DNA of 64,000 nt from Pseudoprimorskyibacter insulae (GCF_900302505.1 NZ_OMOJ01000001.1:310001-374000); one strand, 5' to 3'. Shown: positions 15,409-23,546, numbered from the stretch's first letter. The notes: generated by a model from the letters alone, not told the origin. Translations and numbers: made by a program.

Positions 15409-15437
15409 AAGGCCGCTCCGATTGGGGCGGCCTTTTT
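15409..15437 (+). terminator. Intrinsic terminator of the str operon
   Basis: An 11-bp stem AAGGCCGCTCC (15409-15419) with GGGGCGGCCTT (15424-15434), one T-G pair, a 4-nt loop and a T5 run. Confidence 0.88.
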
Positions 15438-15623
15438 CGATCTTGCGGGGCGCTGTTCATCGGATTCCCCTCCGCTACATCGCATCGCCGTTGAGGCCCC
15501 AAGCTGTTGATTCTGCAGGGCCTTCCGGCGCAAATTGCCTACTGCGACCGGCATTGAATGACGGACGGACAGCCGCCAGATCTGCGCGACATATGGGATT
15601 GGGAGGTGATGGGGACTTAACCC

Positions 15624-15652
15624 TTGCCACACCCCCCAGCAGCCTGTATAGC
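15624..15652 (+). promoter_or_regulatory. Candidate promoter of the S10 operon
   Basis: TTGCCA (15624-15629), 17 nt, TATAGC (15647-15652). The core is nearly the same as that before rpmC (22932-22960), both preceded by CCC. Predicted start near 15659. Confidence 0.65.
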
Positions 15653-15676
15653 CCCCGAGTTCCCATAAGGAACATA

Positions 15677-15700
15677 AGGGCGGGGTGATTCCCGCCCTTA
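15677..15700 (+). promoter_or_regulatory. Leader hairpin of the S10 operon
   Basis: Perfect 9-bp stem AAGGGCGGG (15677-15685) with CCCGCCCTT (15692-15700), 6-nt loop, near the 5' end of the predicted transcript. No U-tract follows, so it is a leader structure. Its sequence resembles the GGCGGGG type of the dispersed hairpins. Confidence 0.5.
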
Positions 15701-15720
15701 AGGTTCGAAGAGGGTCGTCG

Positions 15721-15807
15721 ATGAGCGAAGATCCTCCTCTCAACCTCAACGCCAATAATAGGCTGTTCAATGAACCAGAACATCCGTATCCGGCTCAAGG
15801 CGTTTGA
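15721..15807 (+). CDS. Possible 28-codon leader peptide overlapping the rpsJ start
   Basis: An ATG at 15721 follows GAGGG (15711-15715) with good spacing and opens a 28-codon frame starting [20 protein letters not shown]. It runs through the rpsJ start codon in another frame and stops at TGA 15805-15807. rpsJ itself has only a weak AGG upstream (15760-15762), so ribosomes ending here could reinitiate or couple. No family is recognised and chance occurrence is quite possible. Confidence 0.25.
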   Translation: MSEDPPLNLNANNRLFNEPEHPYPAQGV

Positions 15808-16075
15808 TTACCGCGTGCTGGACGCCAGCACTCAGGAAATCGTCAACACCGCAAAGCGTACCGGCGCCCAAGTTCGTGGCCCGATCCCGCTGCCGAACAA
15901 GATCGAAAAATTCACTGTTCTGCGTGGTCCCCACGTGAACAAGAAATCGCGCGATCAGTTTGAAATCCGGACGCACAAGCGTCTTCTCGATATCGTCGAT
16001 CCGACCCCCCAGACCGTGGACGCGCTGATGAAGCTCGACCTGGCTGCCGGCGTCGACGTCGAGATCAAGGTTTAA
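15770..16075 (+). CDS. rpsJ: 30S ribosomal protein S10 (uS10)
   Basis: 101 residues, the usual size. It begins [20 protein letters not shown] and keeps [20 protein letters not shown] and the C-terminal DVEIKV typical of alphaproteobacteria. It is a component of the 30S head and, with NusB, of antitermination complexes. First gene of the S10 operon, 15 nt before rplC. Its own Shine-Dalgarno is weak (AGG at 15760-15762), see the overlapping upstream frame. Confidence 0.97.
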   Translation: MNQNIRIRLKAFDYRVLDASTQEIVNTAKRTGAQVRGPIPLPNKIEKFTVLRGPHVNKKSRDQFEIRTHKRLLDIVDPTPQTVDALMKLDLAAGVDVEIKV

Positions 16076-16090
16076 GGAGGGCACCGCAAG

Positions 16091-16816
16091 ATGCGCTCTG
16101 GAATCATCGCAAAGAAAGTCGGCATGACCCGGCTTTTCATGGAAGACGGAAAGCAGATTCCTGTGACCGTTCTCCAACTCGAAAACCTTCAGGTGGTCGC
16201 TCAGCGCACCCCCGAGAAGGACGGTTACACCGCTGTTCAGCTGGGCACCGGTTCGATCAAGACGAAGCGCGTGACGAAGGCCCTGCGTGGTCACTTCGCC
16301 GTCGCTCAGGTCGAGCCCAAGCGCAAGCTGGCTGAATTCCGTGTTGCCCCTGAAAACATGATCAACGTTGGTGAGGAAATCACCGCGAACCATTACTCTG
16401 ATGGTCAGTTCGTTGACGTGTCGGGCACCTCGATTGGTAAAGGCTTTGCCGGTGCCATGAAGCGCCACAACTTTGGTGGTCTTCGTGCATCGCACGGTGT
16501 GTCGATTTCGCACCGTTCGCACGGCTCGACCGGTCAGTGTCAGGATCCGGGCAAGGTTTTCAAAGGCAAGAAAATGGCCGGCCATATGGGCGCTGCCAAA
16601 GTCACCACGCAGAACCTGCAAGTGGTGAAGACCGATGCCGACCGTGGCATCATCTTCATCAAAGGCGCCGTTCCGGGTGCCAAGGGTGGCTGGGTGACCG
16701 TTAAGGACGCCGTCAAAAAGCCGACCCCGGACAACCTGGTTCTGCCCGCAGCCCTGCGCTCGGCACAGGCTCCGGCCGCCGAAGCTGCCCCCGCTGAAGA
16801 AGGAGGCGAGGCATGA
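16091..16816 (+). CDS. rplC: 50S ribosomal protein L3 (uL3)
   Basis: 241 residues, with an Ala/Glu-rich C-terminal tail (about 218-241) beyond the core, as often seen in alphaproteobacteria. [19 protein letters not shown] and [20 protein letters not shown] are the loop that reaches the peptidyl transferase centre. It is an early 23S assembly protein. AAGGAGGGC upstream (16075-16083) is an excellent ribosome binding site. Its last codons overlap the rplD start (ATGA at 16813). Confidence 0.97.
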   Translation: MRSGIIAKKVGMTRLFMEDGKQIPVTVLQLENLQVVAQRTPEKDGYTAVQLGTGSIKTKRVTKALRGHFAVAQVEPKRKLAEFRVAPENMINVGEEITANHYSDGQFVDVSGTSIGKGFAGAMKRHNFGGLRASHGVSISHRSHGSTGQCQDPGKVFKGKKMAGHMGAAKVTTQNLQVVKTDADRGIIFIKGAVPGAKGGWVTVKDAVKKPTPDNLVLPAALRSAQAPAAEAAPAEEGGEA

Positions 16817-17430
16817 AACTTGACGTGATCAATCTGGACGGCACTGCCGCCGGTGAAGTCGAGCTGTCGGCAGAGATCTTTGATCTTGAGCCGCGCGCAG
16901 ACATCCTGCACCGCGTTGTCCGCTGGCAGCGCAACAAGGCGCAGGCTGGCACGCACAAGGTCAAGACCCGCTCGGAAGTGAGCTACTCGACCAAGAAGAT
17001 CTATCGCCAAAAGGGCACCGGTGGCGCACGTCACGGCTCCCGCAAGGCGCCGATCTTCCGCAAGGGTGGCATCTACAAGGGTCCGACCCCGCGTTCGCAC
17101 GCACACGACCTGCCGAAAAAGGTTCGCGTCCTTGGTCTGAAGCTGGCTCTGTCGGCAAAAGCCAAGACCGGGAACCTGGTGATCATCGACACCGCAGCAA
17201 CCGACGGCAAAACGTCGGCTCTGGCCAAGCAGGTTAAGAACCTGGGTTGGAAGCGCGCGCTGGTGATCGACGGTGCGGCCGTGAACGAAGGCTTCCTGAA
17301 AGCGGCTTCGAACATCGAGGGTCTCGATATTCTGCCGTCGATGGGCGCAAACGTTTATGACATCCTGAAGCGTGACACCCTGGTGCTCACCAAAGCAGGT
17401 GTCGAAGCACTGGAGGCTCGCCTGAAATGA
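16813..17430 (+). CDS. rplD: 50S ribosomal protein L4 (uL4)
   Basis: 205 residues, normal. The tunnel loop region [20 protein letters not shown] followed by [19 protein letters not shown] is conserved. The protein lines the exit-tunnel constriction with L22. In E. coli it also represses its own operon; whether that occurs here cannot be judged, since the leader is unlike the E. coli one. 4-nt overlaps with rplC upstream and rplW downstream indicate translational coupling. Confidence 0.97.
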   Translation: MKLDVINLDGTAAGEVELSAEIFDLEPRADILHRVVRWQRNKAQAGTHKVKTRSEVSYSTKKIYRQKGTGGARHGSRKAPIFRKGGIYKGPTPRSHAHDLPKKVRVLGLKLALSAKAKTGNLVIIDTAATDGKTSALAKQVKNLGWKRALVIDGAAVNEGFLKAASNIEGLDILPSMGANVYDILKRDTLVLTKAGVEALEARLK

Positions 17431-17723
17431 CCGCCAAAGCAGAAATGTACGACGTGATCCGCAAGCCGATCATCACCGAGAAAACCACCCTTGCATCGGA
17501 AAACGGTGCGGTTGTTTTCGAAGTGGCGATTGACGCGGCCAAGCCGCAGATCAAGGAAGCTGTTGAATCGCTGTTCAACGTCAAGGTGAAGGCCGTGAAC
17601 ACGACCATCACCAAAGGCAAGGTAAAGCGTTTCCGCGGCCAACTGGGCAAGCGCAAAGACGTCAAGAAAGCCTATGTGACCCTCGAAGAGGGCAACACGA
17701 TCGACGTGACCACCGGTCTGTGA
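17427..17723 (+). CDS. rplW: 50S ribosomal protein L23 (uL23)
   Basis: 98 residues. [40 protein letters not shown] and the terminal [10 protein letters not shown] are family signatures. It sits at the tunnel exit and is the docking site for trigger factor and SRP. It overlaps the rplD stop by 4 nt. In most bacteria rplB follows directly; here a repeat, a strong terminator and a foreign-looking gene intervene. Confidence 0.97.
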   Translation: MTAKAEMYDVIRKPIITEKTTLASENGAVVFEVAIDAAKPQIKEAVESLFNVKVKAVNTTITKGKVKRFRGQLGKRKDVKKAYVTLEEGNTIDVTTGL

Positions 17724-17731
17724 TCGTGCGT

Positions 17732-17755
17732 GGTGGGTTGCAAACCCACCCTACG
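17732..17755 (-). repeat. GTAGGG-type hairpin repeat (copy 3), after rplW
   Basis: GGTGGGTT (17732-17739), loop GCA, AACCCACC (17743-17750), then CTACG. On the - strand it reads GTAGGGTGGGTT then TGC then AACCCACC. 8 nt after the rplW stop codon. Confidence 0.75.
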
Positions 17756-17765
17756 GCAAAGAAAG

Positions 17766-17797
17766 AACCCCTCGCCGAAAGGCGGGGGGTTTTTTTG
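17766..17797 (+). terminator. Intrinsic terminator inside the S10 gene cluster, after rplW
   Basis: An 11-bp stem AACCCCTCGCC (17766-17776) with GGCGGGGGGTT (17781-17791), GAAA loop and a run of T. It is one of the strongest terminators in the window and separates rpsJ-rplW from rplB onward. Confidence 0.9.
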
Positions 17798-17862
17798 TTT
17801 TTAAGATCCGCTGTCTGAGGGGTATGGTTTCGAAGTTGATCGCCGAAAAGGAGAGTCTCTGC

Positions 17863-18447
17863 ATGGGAAATTTTATAAAATCGGTCTTGATGGTATTGGT
17901 TCTTACGTCGATTTTCTCAGGGAGAGTTTCTGCGGATGGAGCGTTCGGCTTCGAATTTGGCGATGAACTTCCGTTCAACGCGGAGCGAATGACCAACATT
18001 CATGGCGGCTATCAGGTATACGCGATAAATCCATATTTTGAATTTAAAGGTTACGCCGTTCGCTCTTCAAAGTTGACCGGCATCTGTCAAATATTCGGTT
18101 TTGGGCGAACTTACGAAAATGACGAATGGGGAATCCGTGTTAGGGAGGCCTACGAAGATTTGATCGTTGCCATGATTCCAAAGTACGGGATTCCTCAAAG
18201 GGATGAGTTTTTGCGTTCTGGCGCACTTTATGATGATCCTGAGGATTTTTCGCGTGCGATTGCCAAGAATCAAAGAGCACATCAGGCGAGTTGGACTTTC
18301 TCAAAGGCGGGCCCAGATGAGTTAGGGGAGATACTTGTTACTGTTCGTGCTGGCTGGGAAGACACAAGTCTTTACATTCATTATCGATCCGGCAATTTTG
18401 ATGAGTGTATGAGATCATTGCGCGATGAGGCCAAAAGCGCATTATAG
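17863..18447 (+). CDS. Predicted secreted protein of unknown function inserted between rplW and rplB
   Basis: 194 residues from ATG 17863, with AAGGAG at 17848-17853. The N-terminus MGNFIKSVLMVLVLTSIFSG ends near RVSA-DG, a clear Sec signal peptide, so the mature protein should be periplasmic or exported. The mature part starts GAFGFEFGDELPFNAERM and contains two cysteines (in TGICQIF and NFDECMRS) that could pair. I do not recognise a named family. Base composition differs from its neighbours: two sampled 60-base lines have 31 and 24 G+C, against 39 in a sampled rplB line. It is flanked by terminators on both sides, which suggests an acquired single-gene insert. Confidence 0.8.
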   Translation: MGNFIKSVLMVLVLTSIFSGRVSADGAFGFEFGDELPFNAERMTNIHGGYQVYAINPYFEFKGYAVRSSKLTGICQIFGFGRTYENDEWGIRVREAYEDLIVAMIPKYGIPQRDEFLRSGALYDDPEDFSRAIAKNQRAHQASWTFSKAGPDELGEILVTVRAGWEDTSLYIHYRSGNFDECMRSLRDEAKSAL

Positions 18448-18498
18448 AATGCAACAATCCAGTCGATGACACGTTGTCGTCCACAACCATCTCTACAC

Positions 18499-18527
18499 TT
18501 GACCGCCACCCCCATACACCCTAAGAG
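18499..18527 (+). promoter_or_regulatory. Weak candidate promoter for rplB onward
   Basis: TTGACC (18499-18504), 17 nt, TAAGAG (18522-18527). The -10 is poor, but a promoter is needed because a strong terminator lies upstream. If used, the UUCG hairpin at 18539 would be at the very 5' end of the message. Confidence 0.35.
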
Positions 18528-18538
18528 ACCCCATCCGC

Positions 18539-18571
18539 CAAGGCCCCGGATTCGTCCGGGGCTTGTCTATT
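18539..18571 (+). terminator. UUCG-capped hairpin after the inserted secreted-protein gene
   Basis: CAAGGCCCCGGA (18539-18550), loop TTCG, TCCGGGGCTTG (18555-18565), a long stem with one bulged G and a TCTATT tail. Probably the terminator of the insert, although the best -35 for rplB lies upstream of it. Confidence 0.55.
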
Positions 18572-18681
18572 GTGCGGATTGCGAACTCTGGGACCTTCGG
18601 GGCCCTTTACCTACGGCCACCTTCGGGGGGCTAAACATATAGGGTCGGCAACGGCCCGCAAGCAAACGGAAGACAGAAAGC

Positions 18682-19524
18682 ATGGCACTCAAGTCGTATA
18701 AGCCGACGACGCCGGGCCAGCGTGGGCTGGTGCTGATCGACCGTTCGGAGCTGTACAAAGGACGTCCCGTCAAAGCCCTCACCGAGGGTCTGACGAAGTC
18801 GGGCGGCCGTAACAACACCGGACGGATTACCTCTCGCCGCCGTGGTGGTGGCGCGAAGCGTCTCTACCGGATCGTCGATTTCAAGCGCGCCAAATTCGAC
18901 GTGGCCGCAACCGTCGAGCGGATCGAATATGACCCGAACCGGACGGCCTTTATCGCGCTGATCAAGTACGAAGATGGCGAACAAGCATACATTCTGGCAC
19001 CGCAGCGCCTTGGCGTTGGCGACCAGGTGATCGCATCGGCCAAGGCCGACGTGAAGCCGGGCAACGCAATGCCGTTCTCGGGCCTGCCGATCGGTACGAT
19101 CGTGCACAACATCGAACTGAAGCCGGGCAAGGGCGGTCAGATCGCACGTGCCGCAGGCACCTACGCTCAGTTCGTTGGCCGTGACGGTGGCTACGCTCAG
19201 ATCCGCCTGTCCTCGGGCGAACTGCGCATGGTGCGTCAGGAATGCATGTGCACCGTCGGTGCCGTGTCGAACCCCGACAACAGCAACCAGAACTTCGGTA
19301 AAGCCGGTCGTATGCGCCACAAGGGCATCCGTCCGAGCGTCCGTGGTGTGGTTATGAACCCGATCGACCACCCCCATGGTGGTGGTGAAGGCCGGACCTC
19401 GGGTGGTCGTCACCCGGTGACCCCATGGGGTAAGCCGACCAAGGGTAAGCGCACCCGCAACACCAACAAGGCGTCGCAGAAGCTGATCATCCGCTCGCGT
19501 CACGCCAAGAAGAAGGGTCGCTAA
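18682..19524 (+). CDS. rplB: 50S ribosomal protein L2 (uL2)
   Basis: 280 residues. It begins [20 protein letters not shown] and includes [20 protein letters not shown], the loop with the conserved histidine near the peptidyl transferase centre. It is needed for subunit joining. First gene of the transcript segment after the insert; rpsS starts 3 nt after its stop codon. The ribosome binding site is modest (GGAAGA before the ATG). Confidence 0.97.
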   Translation: MALKSYKPTTPGQRGLVLIDRSELYKGRPVKALTEGLTKSGGRNNTGRITSRRRGGGAKRLYRIVDFKRAKFDVAATVERIEYDPNRTAFIALIKYEDGEQAYILAPQRLGVGDQVIASAKADVKPGNAMPFSGLPIGTIVHNIELKPGKGGQIARAAGTYAQFVGRDGGYAQIRLSSGELRMVRQECMCTVGAVSNPDNSNQNFGKAGRMRHKGIRPSVRGVVMNPIDHPHGGGEGRTSGGRHPVTPWGKPTKGKRTRNTNKASQKLIIRSRHAKKKGR

Positions 19525-19527
19525 TAC

Positions 19528-19806
19528 ATGTCGCGCTCTGTTTGGAAAGGCCCGTTCGTTGATGCCTACGTCCTGAAAAAGGCGGAAAAGGTACGCGACT
19601 CGGGTAAGAACGAAGTCATCAAAATCTGGTCGCGCCGCTCGACGATCCTGCCCCAGTTCGTGGGTCTGACGTTTGGCGTCTACAACGGCCAGAAGCACGT
19701 TCCCGTGCTGGTTACCGAAGACATGATCGGCCAGAAGTTCGGTGAATATTCGCCGACCCGGACCTATTACGGTCACGCGGCTGACAAAAAAGCGAAGCGG
19801 AAGTAA
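19528..19806 (+). CDS. rpsS: 30S ribosomal protein S19 (uS19)
   Basis: 92 residues, family standard. [20 protein letters not shown] and [20 protein letters not shown] are diagnostic. It binds 16S rRNA in the head together with S13. Only 3 nt separate it from rplB on each side of a weak ribosome binding site, so coupling to rplB translation is likely; rplV follows after 3 nt. Confidence 0.97.
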   Translation: MSRSVWKGPFVDAYVLKKAEKVRDSGKNEVIKIWSRRSTILPQFVGLTFGVYNGQKHVPVLVTEDMIGQKFGEYSPTRTYYGHAADKKAKRK

Positions 19807-19809
19807 GTC

Positions 19810-20190
19810 ATGGGCAAGGAAAAGAACCCCCGCCGCGTGGCAGACAACGAAGCAATGGCAAAACTGCGCATGCTCCGTACCTCCCCGCAGAAGCTGAATC
19901 TGGTTGCAGCGATGATCCGCGGCAAGAAGGTTGAAAAGGCCCTGACGGACCTGACCTTCTCGAAGAAGCGTATCGCAGTTGACGTGAAGAAATGTCTTCA
20001 GTCGGCCATCGCAAACGCCGAAAACAACCACAACCTGGACGTCGATGAACTGATCGTCGCCGAGGCCTATGTGGGCAAAAACCTGATCATGAAGCGCGGT
20101 CGTCCCCGTGCACGTGGTCGTTTCGGCAAGATTCACAAGCCGTTCTCGGAACTCACCATCAAGGTGCGTCAGATCGAGGAGCAAGCCTAA
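19810..20190 (+). CDS. rplV: 50S ribosomal protein L22 (uL22)
   Basis: 126 residues. [20 protein letters not shown] and the tunnel-hairpin segment [19 protein letters not shown] are conserved, with no insertion or deletion suggesting macrolide resistance. It lines the exit tunnel with L4. Its stop codon overlaps the rpsC start by one base (TAATG). Confidence 0.97.
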   Translation: MGKEKNPRRVADNEAMAKLRMLRTSPQKLNLVAAMIRGKKVEKALTDLTFSKKRIAVDVKKCLQSAIANAENNHNLDVDELIVAEAYVGKNLIMKRGRPRARGRFGKIHKPFSELTIKVRQIEEQA

Positions 20191-20897
20191 TGGGTAATAA
20201 AACCAATCCGATCGGCATGCGTCTGCAGGTCAACCGCACCTGGGACAGCCGCTGGTACGCCGACACCAAAGACTACGGTGATCTTCTGCTGGAAGACCTC
20301 GCGATCCGCGATTTCATCCACGAAGAATGCAAGCAGGCCGGTATTGCCCGCGTGATCATCGAACGCCCCCACAAGAAGTGCCGTGTGACCATTCACACCG
20401 CGCGTCCGGGCGTGATCATCGGCAAGAAAGGCGCTGACATCGAAGTTCTTCGCAAGAAACTGTCGAACATGACCGACAGCGAACTGCACCTGAACATCGT
20501 TGAAGTGCGCAAGCCGGAACTCGACGCTCAGCTGGTTGGCGAGTCGATCGCTCAGCAGCTGGAACGCCGTGTATCGTTCCGCCGCGCCATGAAGCGTGCC
20601 GTGCAGAACGCCATGCGCATGGGCGCTCAGGGCATCCGTGTGAACGTTGCTGGCCGTCTGGGCGGTGCAGAAATCGCGCGTACCGAATGGTACCGTGAAG
20701 GCCGCGTGCCCCTGCACACCCTGCGTGCCGACATCGATTATGCCAACGTAGAGGCCACCACGCCCTACGGCATCATCGGGATCAAGGTCTGGATCTTCAA
20801 AGGCGAGATCATGGAGCACGATCCTCAAGCGCGTGACCGCAAGGCACAGGAACTCCAGGATGGTCCGGCCCCGCGTGGCGCCGGCGGCCGTCGCTAA
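20190..20897 (+). CDS. rpsC: 30S ribosomal protein S3 (uS3)
   Basis: 235 residues. The KH domain is seen in [20 protein letters not shown] and the C-terminal domain in [19 protein letters not shown]. It forms part of the mRNA entry channel with helicase activity. One-base overlap with rplV; rplP follows after 14 nt with a GAGGGG-type ribosome binding site. Confidence 0.97.
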   Translation: MGNKTNPIGMRLQVNRTWDSRWYADTKDYGDLLLEDLAIRDFIHEECKQAGIARVIIERPHKKCRVTIHTARPGVIIGKKGADIEVLRKKLSNMTDSELHLNIVEVRKPELDAQLVGESIAQQLERRVSFRRAMKRAVQNAMRMGAQGIRVNVAGRLGGAEIARTEWYREGRVPLHTLRADIDYANVEATTPYGIIGIKVWIFKGEIMEHDPQARDRKAQELQDGPAPRGAGGRR

Positions 20898-20911
20898 GAG
20901 GGGTATGAGAA

Positions 20912-21325
20912 ATGCTTCAACCTAAGCGCACAAAATTCCGCAAAATGCAAAAAGGCCGGATTCACGGCGAAGCAAAAGGCGGTAGCGACCTGAACTTTGG
21001 CACCTATGGCCTGAAAGCTCTTCAGCCTGAGCGCGTTACCGCGCGTCAGATCGAAGCCGCTCGTCGTGCCATGACCCGCCACATGAAGCGTCAGGGTCGT
21101 GTTTGGATCCGTATCTTCCCGGACACCCCGGTCACTGCCAAGCCCATCGAAGTTCGTATGGGTAAAGGTAAGGGCTCGGTCGACCGCTGGACCTGCAAGG
21201 TCAAGCCCGGCCGCGTGATGTTCGAGATCGACGGCGTTGGCGAAGACATCGCGCGTGAAGCGCTGCGTCTGGCTGCCATGAAGCTGCCGATCAAGACCCG
21301 CGTTGTGGTCCGCGAAGACTGGTAA
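20912..21325 (+). CDS. rplP: 50S ribosomal protein L16 (uL16)
   Basis: 137 residues. It begins [20 protein letters not shown] and ends [14 protein letters not shown]. The loop [11 protein letters not shown] reaches toward the tRNA elbow; Arg82 there corresponds to the arginine that is hydroxylated by a 2OG oxygenase in E. coli L16. In most bacteria rpmC follows at once; here a terminator and two non-ribosomal genes intervene, one of them a putative 2OG oxygenase. Confidence 0.97.
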   Translation: MLQPKRTKFRKMQKGRIHGEAKGGSDLNFGTYGLKALQPERVTARQIEAARRAMTRHMKRQGRVWIRIFPDTPVTAKPIEVRMGKGKGSVDRWTCKVKPGRVMFEIDGVGEDIAREALRLAAMKLPIKTRVVVREDW

Positions 21326-21362
21326 TCCGGTCTGTGGGCATCTGCCCGCACGGTACGAAAAA

Positions 21363-21396
21363 GGCCCCCGGCGTTCCGCGCCGGGGGTTTTCTTTT
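21363..21396 (+). terminator. Intrinsic terminator after rplP
   Basis: Perfect 9-bp stem CCCCCGGCG (21365-21373) with CGCCGGGGG (21379-21387), then TTTTCTTTT. An A-run on the 5' side could extend the stem. Confidence 0.88.
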
Positions 21397-21508
21397 GTCG
21401 AGGTCTATTCAGTACAAGTAGAGGAAAGTCATTCAATATAGTCTCCATTTTGTTCGGCCCTTTGTGGTGCCAAATATGGGTCATCAACTCAAACCGGAGA
21501 CGAAAACA

Positions 21509-22063
21509 ATGACCCGCATTCTTCTGACCACCGCCGCAATCGCTATCAGCGCAAGCAGCGCCTATGCCCAGCAGACCGACGTGACCGCCGCCGCCTTGGC
21601 GGAGTTGGCGCAATATCAAGCCGCCGAAGCCGCAGTCGCGCAGCGCCTTGAGACCTTTGACACGCTCGATTTCGAAGTGTTCTCGGGGCGGCAGTGGGAC
21701 CGCCTGCACGAAAGCCATGCCGAGGACATCAAGGTGCACTGGCCCGATGGCCGCATCACCGAGGGGCTGGATGTGCATATCGCTGATCTTGAGGCTTTCT
21801 TTGTCTATGCGCCCGACACCCGCATCGAAACGCATCCGATCCGCATTGGGCAGGGGGAATGGACTGGCGTGGTTGGTGTGATCGAGGGCACCTTTTCCGC
21901 GCCGATGCCGATTGGTGACGGTCAGTTCATTGAACCCACTGGCAAACCCTACAAGCTGACGATGGCCACCATTGGCCATTGGAACGACGAAGGCGTCATG
22001 GATGAAGAGTTCCTGTTCTGGGACAACCTGACCTTCATGCGCCAAATCGGCCTGGCCCAATAA
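21509..22063 (+). CDS. Secreted SnoaL-like (NTF2-fold) domain protein
   Basis: 184 residues from ATG 21509, with GGAGA at 21495-21499. MTRILLTTAAIAISASSAYA followed by QQ is a Sec signal peptide. A helical linker precedes a domain with RLHESHAEDIKVHWPDGRIT, HIADLEAFFVYAPDTRIETH and WNDEGVMDEEFLFWDNLTFM, the pattern of SnoaL-like polyketide-cyclase/ester-cyclase proteins. The family includes enzymes and non-catalytic ligand binders, so the role is open. It is an insert between rplP and rpmC. The 5' flank (21397-21508) shows no clear promoter. It is followed by the oxygenase gene on the same strand. Confidence 0.75.
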   Translation: MTRILLTTAAIAISASSAYAQQTDVTAAALAELAQYQAAEAAVAQRLETFDTLDFEVFSGRQWDRLHESHAEDIKVHWPDGRITEGLDVHIADLEAFFVYAPDTRIETHPIRIGQGEWTGVVGVIEGTFSAPMPIGDGQFIEPTGKPYKLTMATIGHWNDEGVMDEEFLFWDNLTFMRQIGLAQ

Positions 22064-22080
22064 TCACGGCCTTAGGCAGG

Positions 22081-22110
22081 CCCCCTGTCCTCTTGGCGCG
22101 GGGGTTTCTT
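22081..22110 (+). terminator. Possible terminator after the SnoaL-like gene
   Basis: CCCCC (22081-22085) and GGGGG (22100-22104) bracket a 14-nt interior and are followed by TTTCTTT. The stem is short, so this is tentative. Confidence 0.4.
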
Positions 22111-22159
22111 TGCGTGTAAGGAGGCACTGCGCGACATACCCTTAGACCGGAGGCATCCC

Positions 22160-22783
22160 ATGCCGGAAATCTCATCTCTGTTTGTGACCCGCTTCTATCG
22201 CGCCCGCCTGTCAGAATTTGGCCCGGCCATTGACGCCGATGAATTTGAGTCGTCCTGCTATTCCATCGCAGAAGATGACGAAGCGGGGCAGGAATGGTGC
22301 GAAACCGAAGGCTATCCCGGTTATACGTCCTATGCATCGCTGACCGATCTGCCGTGGCGGTTCCCGATCTTTGCCGATCTGGTGAAATCGCTGGATCTGC
22401 ACGTGGCCGAATTCGCCAAGGATTTGGAGTTTGATCTGGGCGGCAAGCAATTGGTGCTTGAGGATCTGTGGATCAACATTCTGCCTCCGGGCGGCACCCA
22501 CAGCTCGCACCTGCATCCGCATTCGGTCATTTCTGGCACGACCTATGTCGCCATGCCGGAAGGGGCCTCAGCGCTGAAGCTGGAAGACCCTCGGTCCGCA
22601 CGGATGATGGCAGCACCACCGCGAATTAAAGGCTGCCGGGAGGAGCTGAAAACCTTCGTTTATCAGCGCCCGCAAGTCGGGGATGTGCTGCTATGGGAAA
22701 GCTGGTTGCGCCATGAGGTGCCGCTGAACATGGCCGATGAGGACGAACGCATCTCGGTCAGCTTCAACTACAAGTGGGAGTAG
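22160..22783 (+). CDS. Putative 2OG-Fe(II) oxygenase (TIGR02466-type)
   Basis: 207 residues, ATG with GGAGG at 22150-22154. The C-terminal half has the double-stranded beta-helix pattern of TIGR02466 proteins: ILPPGGTHSSHLHPHSVISG supplies iron ligands, GDVLLWESWLRHEVP the distal His, and ERISVSFNYKWE the Arg that would bind 2-oxoglutarate. No signal peptide, so cytosolic. The substrate is unknown. It lies between rplP and rpmC. Because 2OG oxygenases hydroxylate ribosomal proteins in other organisms, a ribosomal substrate is a reasonable guess, but nothing in the sequence proves it. Prolyl or asparaginyl hydroxylation of another protein, or a small-molecule substrate, is equally possible. 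Confidence 0.8.
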   Translation: MPEISSLFVTRFYRARLSEFGPAIDADEFESSCYSIAEDDEAGQEWCETEGYPGYTSYASLTDLPWRFPIFADLVKSLDLHVAEFAKDLEFDLGGKQLVLEDLWINILPPGGTHSSHLHPHSVISGTTYVAMPEGASALKLEDPRSARMMAAPPRIKGCREELKTFVYQRPQVGDVLLWESWLRHEVPLNMADEDERISVSFNYKWE

Positions 22784-23096
22784 GGGGCGGCCCAATCGAC
22801 GTTGGTTGGACCCGCATCCCAATTGCCCATCAGTTAGGGGGAAACGGCGGTACAATCCGGTTCAAAGTCCCGAGTCGGAGGTCGAGCGCAGCGCCGGATT
22901 TCTTTCCGGGCGCGCCTATGCCCAAAGGCCCTTGCCACATTGGGATAACAGGCGTATAGACCGCGCTCATGCACGAAGAAACGGAATCGGTGCGCCTTGG
23001 CGCATAGGTTTCGCTTTTTGTCTTATAACCCACCAGGTGCACAGGTGACCCGGAAAAATATGTCCGGAGCTTGCTGGTGTTAGAAAGGAAAAGGCG
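22784..23096. other. Leader region upstream of rpmC
   Basis: 313 bases without a gene. About 145 bases show nothing firm apart from an isolated TACAAT (22851). Then come a promoter (22932-22960) and a leader of about 130 nt with a CCGGA/TCCGG hairpin (23050-23067) close to the rpmC ribosome binding site. Confidence 0.55.
22932..22960 (+). promoter_or_regulatory. Candidate promoter for rpmC-rpmD (spc segment)
   Basis: TTGCCA (22932-22937), 17 nt, TATAGA (22955-22960). Same -35 and nearly the same -10 as the S10 promoter at 15624. It restarts r-protein transcription after the SnoaL/oxygenase insert. Confidence 0.7.
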
Positions 23097-23303
23097 ATGA
23101 ACGCCAACGAACTGCGTGACAAGACGCCGGACGAGCTCCGCGACGAACTTGTTAATCTCAAGAAAGAAGCATTCAATCTGCGCTTTCAGCAGGCCACCGG
23201 CCAGCTGGAGAACACTGCCCGCATCAAAGTTGTGCGCCGCAATGTTGCCCGCGTGCAGACCGTGCTGAATCAAAAAGCTGCGGCCGCAGCTGGCAACGAA
23301 TAA
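23097..23303 (+). CDS. rpmC: 50S ribosomal protein L29 (uL29)
   Basis: 68 residues, a two-helix hairpin protein at the tunnel exit beside L23. [20 protein letters not shown], the [19 protein letters not shown] motif and an Ala-rich tail are typical. AAAGGAAAAGG precedes the ATG. First r-protein gene after the second insert; rpsQ starts 12 nt later. Confidence 0.95.
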   Translation: MNANELRDKTPDELRDELVNLKKEAFNLRFQQATGQLENTARIKVVRRNVARVQTVLNQKAAAAAGNE

Positions 23304-23315
23304 GGAGCCTGAAAG

Positions 23316-23546
23316 ATGCCCAAACGTATCCTGCAAGGCACCGTCACCAGCACGGCCAACACTCAGACCGTTACGGTTTCGGTTGAGCGTCGCTTTAAGC
23401 ACCCGGTTCTTCAGAAGACCATTCGTAAGTCCAAGAAGTACCGTGCTCATGATGAGAATGAGAAATTCAACGTCGGCGATTCCGTACGCATCATCGAATG
23501 CGCGCCGAAGTCGAAAACAAAACGCTGGGAAGTGATCGCCGAGTAA
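23316..23546 (+). CDS. rpsQ: 30S ribosomal protein S17 (uS17)
   Basis: 76 residues with an OB fold. [39 protein letters not shown] and the [13 protein letters not shown] end are signatures. It is a primary 16S rRNA binder. An AAGGAG site precedes the start. The 74-nt spacer to rplN can form a TGGGGG/CCCCCA stem (23577-23602). Confidence 0.96.
   Translation: MPKRILQGTVTSTANTQTVTVSVERRFKHPVLQKTIRKSKKYRAHDENEKFNVGDSVRIIECAPKSKTKRWEVIAE

Larger units (their letters stand above)
15360..15769. other. tuf-rpsJ intergenic region
   Basis: 410 bases. Contents in order: a hairpin repeat (15371-15393), the tuf terminator (15409-15437), about 185 bases in which I see nothing, a promoter (15624-15652), a leader hairpin (15677-15700) and a small upstream open reading frame running into rpsJ (15721-15807). 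Longer open frames across the region lack ribosome binding sites and cross the terminator, so they are not reported as genes. Confidence 0.6.

Noticed and set aside
15365-15688. A 107-codon open frame in the tuf-rpsJ gap
   Set aside because: It crosses a repeat, a strong terminator and a promoter, and has no ribosome binding site.
22823-22856. TTGCCC ... TACAAT as a promoter before rpmC
   Set aside because: The spacing is 22 nt, too long; the pair at 22932-22960 with 17 nt is far better.
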